From an uncultured Eubacteriales bacterium (GTDB taxonomy: Bacteria; Bacillota; Clostridia; Lachnospirales; CAG-274): a stretch of DNA of 8,958 bases. Position numbers and translations under genes: made by a program. The DNA is taken from positions 1 to 8,958 of the forward strand of contig CAJKOJ010000075.1 of assembly GCA_905201505.1 (NCBI GenBank), written 5' to 3'. Shown in pieces: positions 1 to 5,166 of the stretch. The notes beneath the pieces were generated by a model that saw only the letters and a list, made by a program, of their open reading frames with translations, was not told the origin of the DNA and did no database searches. Within the stretch, counting starts at the first letter, position 1, and each line of letters begins with the position of its first letter.

Positions 1-37
1 CTGGCTTCCGAGTACAGCGAATACGATACTGCCGGGA

Positions 38-940
38 TCAGCCGAAAGTGATGCGCATACGCTTTTTGATTTCCTGAATGACCCTGCTGACCACATCGGC
101 GGGGTCTTTTCTGTATATGAGGCAGCACGGTATGGTATGTTCCCAGTCTACCGGCACGAAGGTGATGGCAGGCTCTACATGTTGCCAGCATTCAGGTGCG
201 AGAAAGAACTTCCCGACCTGACGGCAGCGGTCAAAAGGTTCCAGGGAATACATCTTGTCTATATCTTCCAGTTTCACATCAGGGCAGTTCATCTCAAGAT
301 CCGCCCGTACCCTGTCTATACCTTCACTCAGGCCTTTTTTGGCGATCATCAGCGTAAAACCGCGCAGGTCATCCACCGCAAGACGGCGTTTTGAAGCATA
401 AGGGTGAGTCCGCGGCACGGCACAACAGAGATTGTATTCGCCGATGGGGATATGATCGAGCCTTCCCAGGTCACGGTCAGGGTCGCATGTACCCACCACA
501 AAATCCAGCTTGTCTCCGAGCATGGTGTGGGCAGAAAACACTTCCGAATATTCATTGCCAAATGATATGAGGTTAAGGCTGTACCTTGGGAAAGCACTGT
601 TGATCTTGTACCATACATTGAGGAATGGCTCACATGGGTTAAGCGGAGAGGTTCCTATGCGGAGGACAGCAGTATCGCTGCTAAGCTGGCGGTGTATATC
701 GTCCAGAGCCTGCTTGGAATATTGTTTCATCTGTAGAGCATAATCATACACCGATCTTCCTACAGGTGTAAGCACTACGCCCTGATTGCTCCTTTCAAAG
801 AGTTTCAGACCCAGATGACGCTCAAGTGCGTTTATCTGTTTCATAACTGCCGTAGGAGAAATGAGCATTATCTCTCCGGCCTTGGTAAATGTTCCGTGTT
901 CTGCCACATATATGAAGCAGTCAAGAAGAGGGTTATACAT
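38..940 (-). CDS. LysR-family transcriptional regulator
   Basis: This 300-residue protein has the usual length and layout of a LysR-type regulator. Residues 1-61 form the N-terminal winged helix-turn-helix: the recognition region is about T19-L39 (FTKAGEIMLISPTAVMKQIN), followed by the wing-like LGLKLFERSNQGVVLTPVG at 43-61. A linker helix covers about 62-88, and the rest (about 90-295) is the two-lobed effector-binding domain of the family. The ATG at 940 follows an AAGGCGG-like ribosome site. The gene is divergent from the winged-helix/NEAT regulator at 1136, with 195 bases between them, the classic arrangement for a LysR protein that controls its neighbour. Its own promoter overlaps one of three TAGTTGA-like boxes, which suggests autoregulation. 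The effector cannot be deduced from sequence. The family call is firm; the target is inferred. Confidence 0.93.
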   Translation of the reverse strand: MYNPLLDCFIYVAEHGTFTKAGEIMLISPTAVMKQINALERHLGLKLFERSNQGVVLTPVGRSVYDYALQMKQYSKQALDDIHRQLSSDTAVLRIGTSPLNPCEPFLNVWYKINSAFPRYSLNLISFGNEYSEVFSAHTMLGDKLDFVVGTCDPDRDLGRLDHIPIGEYNLCCAVPRTHPYASKRRLAVDDLRGFTLMIAKKGLSEGIDRVRADLEMNCPDVKLEDIDKMYSLEPFDRCRQVGKFFLAPECWQHVEPAITFVPVDWEHTIPCCLIYRKDPADVVSRVIQEIKKRMRITFG

Positions 941-966
941 ATTATTATCCGCCTTTCATATTAGCT

Positions 967-1042
967 CTATAGTTGATATGATACTCTTTTTAGGCAAGAA
1001 AATCAACCTAATAGTACATATATTATAACTTTTAGTTGAGAA
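967..1042. promoter_or_regulatory. Three TAGTTGA-like boxes, candidate LysR binding sites
   Basis: CTATAGTTGAT (967-977), its inverted variant ATCAACCTAATAG (1002-1014) and TTTAGTTGAG (1031-1040) are three copies of a TAG(G)TTGA element. The first and second form an imperfect dyad centred near 990, and the second and third form another. The third box lies about 60-65 bases upstream of the predicted transcription start of the gene at 1136, which is where LysR activators usually bind. The second overlaps the -35 of the lysR gene itself. The repeats are visible; binding by LysR is inferred. Confidence 0.4.
978..1006 (-). promoter_or_regulatory. Promoter of the LysR gene
   Basis: Read on the minus strand, TTGATT (1001-1006) and TATCAT (978-983) are separated by exactly 17 bases, a good sigma-A-type promoter. 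The predicted start is near 971, giving a leader of about 30 bases before the ATG at 940. The -35 hexamer lies inside a TAGGTTGAT box (complement of 1002-1010) related to two others in this intergenic region. Confidence 0.6.
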
Positions 1043-1062
1043 AATTTAATGTAGGCGGGAGG

Positions 1063-1091
1063 TTGACAAAAATCCATTAAAATGATAACCT
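1063..1091 (+). promoter_or_regulatory. Promoter of the winged-helix/NEAT regulator
   Basis: A perfect TTGACA (1063-1068) is followed after 17 bases by TAACCT (1086-1091). The weak -10 is supported by an extended TG at 1083-1084. The last three bases of the -10 (1089-1091) lie inside the palindrome starting at 1089, and the predicted transcription start (about 1098) also falls within it, so a bound repressor would block RNA polymerase. Confidence 0.65.
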
Positions 1092-1116
1092 TTAGTTAGT
1101 TAATACTAACTAAAGG
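1089..1116. promoter_or_regulatory. Palindromic operator upstream of the winged-helix/NEAT regulator
   Basis: CCTTTAGTTAGT (1089-1100) and ACTAACTAAAGG (1105-1116) are a perfect 12-base inverted repeat around a 4-base spacer. It covers the end of the -10, the predicted start site and the first part of the AAAGGAGG ribosome site (1112-1119). The core AGTTAGT-N4-ACTAACT recurs exactly at 2169-2186. The TTAG-TTAG style of the half-site resembles known DtxR/IdeR boxes (TTAGGTTAG-CTAACCTAA). The likely ligand is the protein encoded just downstream. The same bases could also form an mRNA hairpin hiding the ribosome site. Confidence 0.7.
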
Positions 1117-1135
1117 AGGCCCAAAAGACACCGAA

Positions 1136-1966
1136 ATGAAAGACAATACTGATATTTTAAAACTGAGGATCATGCTGGCTTTTTTAAATGATTGCGGAGA
1201 CTGTACCGTAATGGGCCTTTCCAGGACTTTGGGCGAAAAACACTACACGGTCAGCAGAGCAATCTCATGTTTGGAAAAGGAAGGATTGATAAGCCGTAAA
1301 ACCAAGAGGAGACCGTATCTGACCAAAGCCGGCAGGGATAGGGCTCTTTTTTATTCTGAGAGGGTCGATACCACTCTGGCATTTTTGCTCAGCAGTGGTG
1401 TTGAGGTGGAAAGCGCAAAGTCTGACGGGCTTCTGTGGGCTCTTTATAATACGGAAGATACCATGAGGACCATCAAGGAGACGGTGAAAAAACGCCGTAT
1501 CAAGGATATCCTGGGAAGCAGAAAACAATTCATGGGAGAAGTGCTTTGCAGGAATATGGATGACGGACAATATAAGCTGCCTTTTGCCATATACAGGGAA
1601 GATGTAAAAGACGGGAACAACATATCCATGGCAAATGAAGGATTTGAACACCCATGTACATTGAGCATAGTAAACGGATCCGGCATACTACAGCTGAGAT
1701 ATACGGATATGAGCGCACGCTCCCAGGCTACTGGAAAGATCATGACTGGTCATGTCAAGTATGTAAAATATTTTGACAGCGGCAGGTATATAAACGCTGA
1801 TAAAAATGGGGATATCCTTTCAATACCGGCATCCTCCCTTACATTTAAAAATATTGGAAAAGGTCTGAACAGAGTGTTTCATGGCATGGTGAGCCTGAAA
1901 ATGGAATGCACGGTGGGAGAATTCCATATGCCGGAAGCTACAGCAATATTTACTTTGTTTATTTGA
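1136..1966 (+). CDS. Winged-helix regulator with C-terminal NEAT-like (heme) domain
   Basis: A 276-residue protein with no signal peptide or membrane segment, so probably cytoplasmic. Residues about 5-70 form a winged helix of DtxR/MarR type: helix-turn-helix at about 27-50 (recognition HYTVSRAISCLEKEGLI) and a wing ending RRPYLTKAGRDRA. Residues 71-115 resemble the DtxR dimerisation helices (GVEVESAKSDGLLWAL), but the metal-ligand positions look lost. Residues 142-276 look like a NEAT domain: GQYKLPFAIY opens the first strand, S164-M165-A166-N167 is the typical lip motif, then F170..P173, the V179-N180-G181 turn, and the closing MPEATAIF strand. NEAT domains bind heme and are normally extracellular, so this suggests a heme-sensing repressor. 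No YxxxY heme-ligand motif is evident. The ATG lies 16 bases after AAAGGAGG. The operator is shared with the downstream NEAT gene. The winged helix is firm; the NEAT call is moderately sure. Confidence 0.8.
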   Translation: MKDNTDILKLRIMLAFLNDCGDCTVMGLSRTLGEKHYTVSRAISCLEKEGLISRKTKRRPYLTKAGRDRALFYSERVDTTLAFLLSSGVEVESAKSDGLLWALYNTEDTMRTIKETVKKRRIKDILGSRKQFMGEVLCRNMDDGQYKLPFAIYREDVKDGNNISMANEGFEHPCTLSIVNGSGILQLRYTDMSARSQATGKIMTGHVKYVKYFDSGRYINADKNGDILSIPASSLTFKNIGKGLNRVFHGMVSLKMECTVGEFHMPEATAIFTLFI

Positions 1967-2134
1967 AAAGGTGCACATCTGCACGGAAGCATCAACGGCA
2001 CAGATATGGCCTTTTGGCGGAGAAAAAAGAAAAAAGGGGGGGAAGAACAACGGCCGGCCGTGCAGACATGCATCAAAAGCAAAGGTGCATTATGGATATA
2101 TGTGTGGTATGATACCATCAGCCGAATAAAAACG
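1967..2134 (+). other. Intergenic region with purine tract and small dyads
   Basis: No convincing gene is seen here. It holds GTGCA-N4-TGCAC (1971-1984), an uninterrupted 29-base purine run (2019-2047) with six A then seven G at its core, the GC palindrome GGCCGGCC (2052-2059), and TGGTAT-G-ATACCA (2105-2117). A very short reading frame, ATG at 2093 to TGA at 2111 (6 codons), follows AAAGGTG, but nothing else supports it. Confidence 0.5.
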
Positions 2135-2159
2135 ATACCTGAACGATAGGTATTTTTTT
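2135..2159 (+). terminator. Rho-independent terminator after the winged-helix/NEAT regulator
   Basis: ATACCT (2135-2140) and AGGTAT (2148-2153) form a 6-bp stem around a 7-base loop, followed at once by a run of T to 2159. The stem is short and AT-rich, so its efficiency may be moderate. It lies between the regulator and the next gene and makes them separate units or separated by an attenuator. Confidence 0.65.
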
Positions 2160-2168
2160 CGGCAATAT

Positions 2169-2186
2169 AGTTAGTGATAACTAACT
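2169..2186. promoter_or_regulatory. Second copy of the palindromic operator, upstream of the NEAT gene
   Basis: AGTTAGT (2169-2175), GATA, ACTAACT (2180-2186): a perfect 7-base inverted repeat whose arms and spacer length equal the core of the operator at 1094-1111. It lies 11 bases before the AAGGAGG ribosome site (2198-2204) of the gene at 2216. A possible -10, TATAGT (2166-2171), runs into it, but I see no convincing -35. The repetition at two adjacent genes strongly suggests a common regulator. Confidence 0.65.
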
Positions 2187-2215
2187 GAACTTTTTTTAAG
2201 GAGGACGAAAAATCG

Positions 2216-4387
2216 ATGAGATCAACCAGACTTGATTTACCCATGCGATGTATTTCAATCTTATTGATCGCCATTATGCTGATGAGCCTTTGGCCGGCAA
2301 GTGCTTTTGCGGCTGAGACGGTACCGGAAGGCAGTGTAAAGGCGGTGAAGCTGGATGTTCCTGTTGAGGATGGCGTATATTATGCCGATGTGAACCTGAT
2401 CCACTACAGTCAGAACCAGGCATCCATGGGCAATGTGGCTTTGAGGGGAAGCTCAAGCTATCTGCAAAAACAGCCTGCCGATACGGAGTACAGCTCCATC
2501 GTCATAGTAAAGGACAACAAGGCGACGGCGCTGGTGGAATTCATGCCTATGGGATATATTGGCATGTACGGGATGCTCTCAGAGCTTGAATCCGTAGAGG
2601 CGGAGTATTACAGCAAGTTTTCCGCACCTCTTGAGGACTATACCGGATATTATCCTGCCCAGGTGCTCACATATCATAAGACTGCAGATGGACAGATAGT
2701 TTACGACAACTTTAATGATCCTGATTCAGAGTCGGCATTTAACGGAAGCCAGACCAGACCAGCCGGATACGGACAGGAGGCAAGACCCATAAATCTGATC
2801 GACCAGCCTTATGCAAGGCTTATGGCCCTTGATGTTACACCGGAGACCAGAGAAAATGTAACGGTTCCTCAGTCAGCCGAAGAGTACACATGGGAACATG
2901 CAGCCATAGTCCATGTATTCGTGCCTGTGATGTTCAGCATTTCTCCTTCGTCAGGAGATCAGTATGCAAGGATGCAGGTGGACTGGACCAGCCTTGAAAA
3001 GATAGAGGACCCGGACAGCGTTTTAAACTACAGGCTGTGGGAAGCATCCCAGATAGAAAAAGGCGATTATACTGACGAATCATATCAGGCCCTGCAGACT
3101 GCCATAGAAGAGGTTACGGCGGAGATGGAAAATGTATGGCCGTCACAACACCTGGATATGGGAGAAGGCGGATTTCAGGCTCAGCCGGTGCTGAATATGG
3201 AGCAGCTTACAGATGAGGAAGAAATAAAGGAGCTTATAAATGCAGGAAAAGCAACATTTTATATAGGCTTTGACCCTACGGCAGACAGTCTGCATGTTGG
3301 TCATTTTATGGCCCTTTGCCTTATGAAGAGATTGCAGATGGCGGGCAATAAGCCTATTGCACTTATTGGCGGAGGTACTGCTATGATTGGAGATCCTTCA
3401 GGCAGGACTGATATGCGTCAGATGATGACAAAGGAAACTATTCAGCACAATGTTGACTGTTTTAAAAAGCAGATGTCAAGATTTATTGACTTTTCTGAGG
3501 GAAAGGCTTTGCTTGTTAATAATGCGGACTGGCTTCTTGACCTTAATTATGTTGAGCTTTTAAGAGAAGTTGGATCTCACTTTTCAGTAAACAGAATGCT
3601 TACAGCAGAGTGCTACAAGCAGAGAATGGAAAAGGGGCTTTCATTCCTTGAGTTTAATTATATGATTATGCAGAGCTATGATTTCTATGAGTTATTCAGA
3701 AAGTATGGCTGCAATATGCAGTTCGGCGGCGACGACCAGTGGAGCAATATGCTTGGAGGTACTGAACTTATAAGACGTAAGCTTGGTGAAGACGCTTATG
3801 CCATGACTATTACTCTTTTGCTTAATTCAGAGGGAAAGAAGATGGGCAAAACTCAGTCAGGTGCTGTATGGCTTGATCCAAATAAGACTTCACCTTATGA
3901 TTTCTATCAGTACTGGAGAAATGTTGCAGATGACGATGTATTAAAGTGTATAAGAATGCTCACATTCCTTCCTCTTGAACAAATTAATGAAATGGACAAG
4001 TGGGAGGGAAGTCAGCTTAATAAGGCTAAGGAGATACTTGCATACGAGCTTACAAGCCTTGTACATGGAGAAGAGGAAGCTAAAAAGGCTGAAACAGCTG
4101 CTAAGGCTTTATTTGGAGGCGGACCTGCAGCAGGTTCCGTTCCTACAACAGAAATTGATTCAGCTGAGTATGGTGACGGATTGCAAATTATTGAATTGCT
4201 TGAAAAATGCGGACTTATACCTTCAAGAGGAGAGGGCAGACGTCTTATACAGCAGGGCGGTGTAAAGGTAAACGGTGAAAAGGTAACTGATATTGGTACT
4301 GTGATTTCACCTGATATGTTTGATGCAGATAATGCGATAATGATACAAAAAGGTAAAAAGACTTATCATCAAGTAAAATTGGTCTAA
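2216..4387 (+). CDS. tyrS: In-frame chimera: exported NEAT protein (N-term) joined to tyrosyl-tRNA synthetase
   Basis: A 723-residue open frame made of two unrelated parts. Residues 1-32 are a signal peptide (hydrophobic core 13-26, cleavage likely AFA|AE). Residues about 46-263 are a NEAT domain of the clostridial type: DGVYYADVNL, A69-S70-M71-G72-N73, IVIVKDNKA, closing strand Y250-A-R-M-Q-V-D-W. Residues about 270-305 (DYTDESYQALQTAIEE) resemble a FIVAR repeat, and such proteins usually continue with more modules. From Q330/L331 the protein is class I tyrosyl-tRNA synthetase, charging tRNA-Tyr in the cytoplasm: FYIGFDPTADSLHVGH (H360-V-G-H), GDPSGR, YMIMQSYDF, QFGGDDQW, K542-M-G-K-T, and an S4 RNA-binding domain at about 655-722. 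Compared with the bacillus enzyme it lacks only about the first 14 residues. Secretion and a cytoplasmic synthetase are incompatible, and base composition changes at the join, so both genes are probably truncated by a junction. Start: AAGGAGG (2198-2204), 11 bases before ATG. Confidence 0.9.
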   Translation: MRSTRLDLPMRCISILLIAIMLMSLWPASAFAAETVPEGSVKAVKLDVPVEDGVYYADVNLIHYSQNQASMGNVALRGSSSYLQKQPADTEYSSIVIVKDNKATALVEFMPMGYIGMYGMLSELESVEAEYYSKFSAPLEDYTGYYPAQVLTYHKTADGQIVYDNFNDPDSESAFNGSQTRPAGYGQEARPINLIDQPYARLMALDVTPETRENVTVPQSAEEYTWEHAAIVHVFVPVMFSISPSSGDQYARMQVDWTSLEKIEDPDSVLNYRLWEASQIEKGDYTDESYQALQTAIEEVTAEMENVWPSQHLDMGEGGFQAQPVLNMEQLTDEEEIKELINAGKATFYIGFDPTADSLHVGHFMALCLMKRLQMAGNKPIALIGGGTAMIGDPSGRTDMRQMMTKETIQHNVDCFKKQMSRFIDFSEGKALLVNNADWLLDLNYVELLREVGSHFSVNRMLTAECYKQRMEKGLSFLEFNYMIMQSYDFYELFRKYGCNMQFGGDDQWSNMLGGTELIRRKLGEDAYAMTITLLLNSEGKKMGKTQSGAVWLDPNKTSPYDFYQYWRNVADDDVLKCIRMLTFLPLEQINEMDKWEGSQLNKAKEILAYELTSLVHGEEEAKKAETAAKALFGGGPAAGSVPTTEIDSAEYGDGLQIIELLEKCGLIPSRGEGRRLIQQGGVKVNGEKVTDIGTVISPDMFDADNAIMIQKGKKTYHQVKLV
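3185..3215. other. Junction between NEAT gene and tyrS, candidate chimera breakpoint
   Basis: Homology to tyrosyl-tRNA synthetase begins at about 3203 (Gln-Leu-Thr-Asp-Glu, matching residue 15 onward of the bacillus enzyme), without the ATG, ribosome site or leader of a normal tyrS. Upstream codons are GC-rich; downstream codons are AT-ending. An in-frame ATG at 3197 could start a near-complete synthetase, but no ribosome site stands at a usable distance (the nearest purine stretch, 3161-3168, is too far). No transposon end, target duplication or transposase is seen. Confidence 0.7.
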
Positions 4388-4436
4388 AAGTAGGAAAATA
4401 ACGATGAATTTTTTAAGAGTATAAGTAATAAAATGT

Positions 4437-4467
4437 GGGAAACTTTCAATGTTTCCCCTATTTTTTT
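4437..4467 (+). terminator. Rho-independent terminator of tyrS
   Basis: GGGAAAC (4437-4443) and GTTTCCC (4451-4457) form a perfect 7-bp stem with a 7-base loop, followed by CTA and seven T (4461-4467). It starts 50 bases after the tyrS stop codon. Confidence 0.85.
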
Positions 4468-4475
4468 AACGGCTT

Positions 4476-4504
4476 TTGACGTGATTAGGTCTATATTTTA
4501 TAAA
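4476..4504 (+). promoter_or_regulatory. Promoter of the acetyltransferase gene
   Basis: TTGACG (4476-4481), a spacer of exactly 17 bases and TATAAA (4499-4504) make a near-consensus sigma-A promoter directly after the tyrS terminator. The predicted start is about 4511, which gives a long leader of about 145-170 bases before the acetyltransferase. Confidence 0.75.
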
Positions 4505-4513
4505 ATTAATATC

Positions 4514-4558
4514 AGCAAAGGAATGAGGCATTATTCTATCATCAATTCAGCCTTTGCT
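4514..4558 (+). promoter_or_regulatory. Leader hairpin upstream of the acetyltransferase
   Basis: AGCAAAGG (4514-4521) and CCTTTGCT (4551-4558) are perfectly complementary and lie at the very start of the predicted transcript. There is no T run, so it is not a terminator. CCTTTGCT could instead pair with GTAAAGG at the acetyltransferase ribosome site (4662-4668), so the leader could switch between two folds. The pairing is visible; regulation is inferred. Confidence 0.4.
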
Positions 4559-4576
4559 TCATGGTTGGCAAAATGA
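4523..4576 (+). CDS. Possible 17-residue leader peptide
   Basis: ATG at 4523 opens 17 codons (MRHYSIINSAFASWLAK) and stops with TGA at 4574. It lies wholly in the leader of the acetyltransferase gene and spans the right arm of the hairpin, as leader peptides do in translational attenuators of resistance genes. Against it: the purine-rich AAAGG (4517-4521) is only one base from the ATG, too close for good initiation, and short open frames arise by chance. I do not recognise the peptide. Confidence 0.25.
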   Translation: MRHYSIINSAFASWLAK

Positions 4577-4655
4577 TAGTGTATGTTAGTTGCTTTATAA
4601 GCTTTGAATGGTTAAGATTGTTTGACCAGATTAGAAATAAAAGAACAGAAAATCT

Positions 4656-5066
4656 TTGTTTGTAAAGGGGAGGGTAAAAATAATAGAGTATAAAGTCAAT
4701 GACAAAGAACTTAATTCCGCAGTCTTTATTCCTTTTGTTAATAGAATATGGCGAGGAAATTATGATATAGATAAAACAGATAGCGCACTATCAAAAACAC
4801 TGAATATAACGGCTTATAATGATAAGATTCTTGTAGGTTGTCTGCGTATTTTATCTGATGGTTATTATTTTGGAACAATTACAGAAATACTTATTCTTCC
4901 GGAATATCAGAAGAGAGGTATCGGAAGTAAACTTCTTCAACTTGCTAAGGATAATACTCCAACCATGCTATATTTTGGGGCACAGCGTGGATTAGAAGAA
5001 TTCTATGAAAAAAATGGATGTAAAAGGAGTTTGCAATCTTACATTATAGAAAAAAGAAATAATTAA
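4656..5066 (+). CDS. GNAT-family N-acetyltransferase
   Basis: The protein is a small single-domain acetyltransferase that transfers acetyl from acetyl-CoA to an amine; the substrate is unknown. The acetyl-CoA loop is clear: ITEILILPEYQKRGIGSKLL (about 75-94) with the Q85-K-R-G-I-G pyrophosphate-binding motif. The C-terminal FYEKNGCKRS (116-125) is the usual last helix and strand. The start is problematic. The coordinate given uses TTG at 4656, which has no ribosome site. A strong AGGGGAGGG lies at 4666-4674, inside that extension, and the expected protein beginning (Met-Ile-Glu-Tyr-Lys) is encoded as ATA-ATA-GAG-TAT-AAA from 4680, so the real ATG seems changed to ATA. It is either started at AUA, started weakly at UUG, or silenced. 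It sits alone between two terminators with its own promoter. Confidence 0.85.
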   Translation: MFVKGRVKIIEYKVNDKELNSAVFIPFVNRIWRGNYDIDKTDSALSKTLNITAYNDKILVGCLRILSDGYYFGTITEILILPEYQKRGIGSKLLQLAKDNTPTMLYFGAQRGLEEFYEKNGCKRSLQSYIIEKRNN

Positions 5067-5110
5067 GGGCTTATTTTTCCAATTATTATAGAGTGGGAAC
5101 AAAAGTATAC

Positions 5111-5160
5111 TGTCAGCCAAAGGGTGAAATTTTTACTTAACTTTGGCTGACAATTTTTTT
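5111..5160 (+). terminator. Strong rho-independent terminator between convergent genes
   Basis: TGTCAGCCAAAG (5111-5122) and CTTTGGCTGACA (5141-5152) form a perfect 12-bp stem with an 18-base loop, followed by A and seven T (5154-5160). It terminates the acetyltransferase transcript. In the other direction the stem is followed by GTATACTTTTG, a poorer U-tract, so it may also partly terminate the deoB operon, for which no other terminator is seen. Confidence 0.85.
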
Positions 5161-5166
5161 AAGATT

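Noticed and set aside
2019..2047. Phase-variable tract (29 purines, with A6 and G7 runs)
   Set aside because: It lies in non-coding sequence, away from the promoter elements I could identify, so slippage has no obvious effect; recorded only as a spot prone to sequencing error.
2051..2060. GC palindrome CGGCCGGCCG as an operator or recombination site
   Set aside because: A short self-complementary GC stretch without a second copy or context.
2100..2215. Possible T-box riboswitch upstream of the tyrS-containing frame (GTGGTAT...ATACC)
   Set aside because: The conserved T-box core AGGGTGGNACCGCG is not present, no specifier stem fits before it, and the synthetase sequence starts 1 kb further on.
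1444..2274. Minus-strand open frames within and after the regulator gene (1265-1651, 1444-1743, 1820-2050, 1879-2274)
   Set aside because: They are antisense shadows of the regulator or of non-coding sequence, lack ribosome sites and resemble no protein family.
3100..3300. Insertion sequence or phage attachment site at the NEAT/tyrS junction
   Set aside because: No terminal inverted repeats, direct repeats, integrase or transposase are seen on either side.
2216..4387. A genuine exported tyrosyl-tRNA synthetase with heme-binding domain
   Set aside because: The synthetase lacks its native N-terminus, the NEAT protein looks cut, and composition changes at the join; a junction explains all three more simply.
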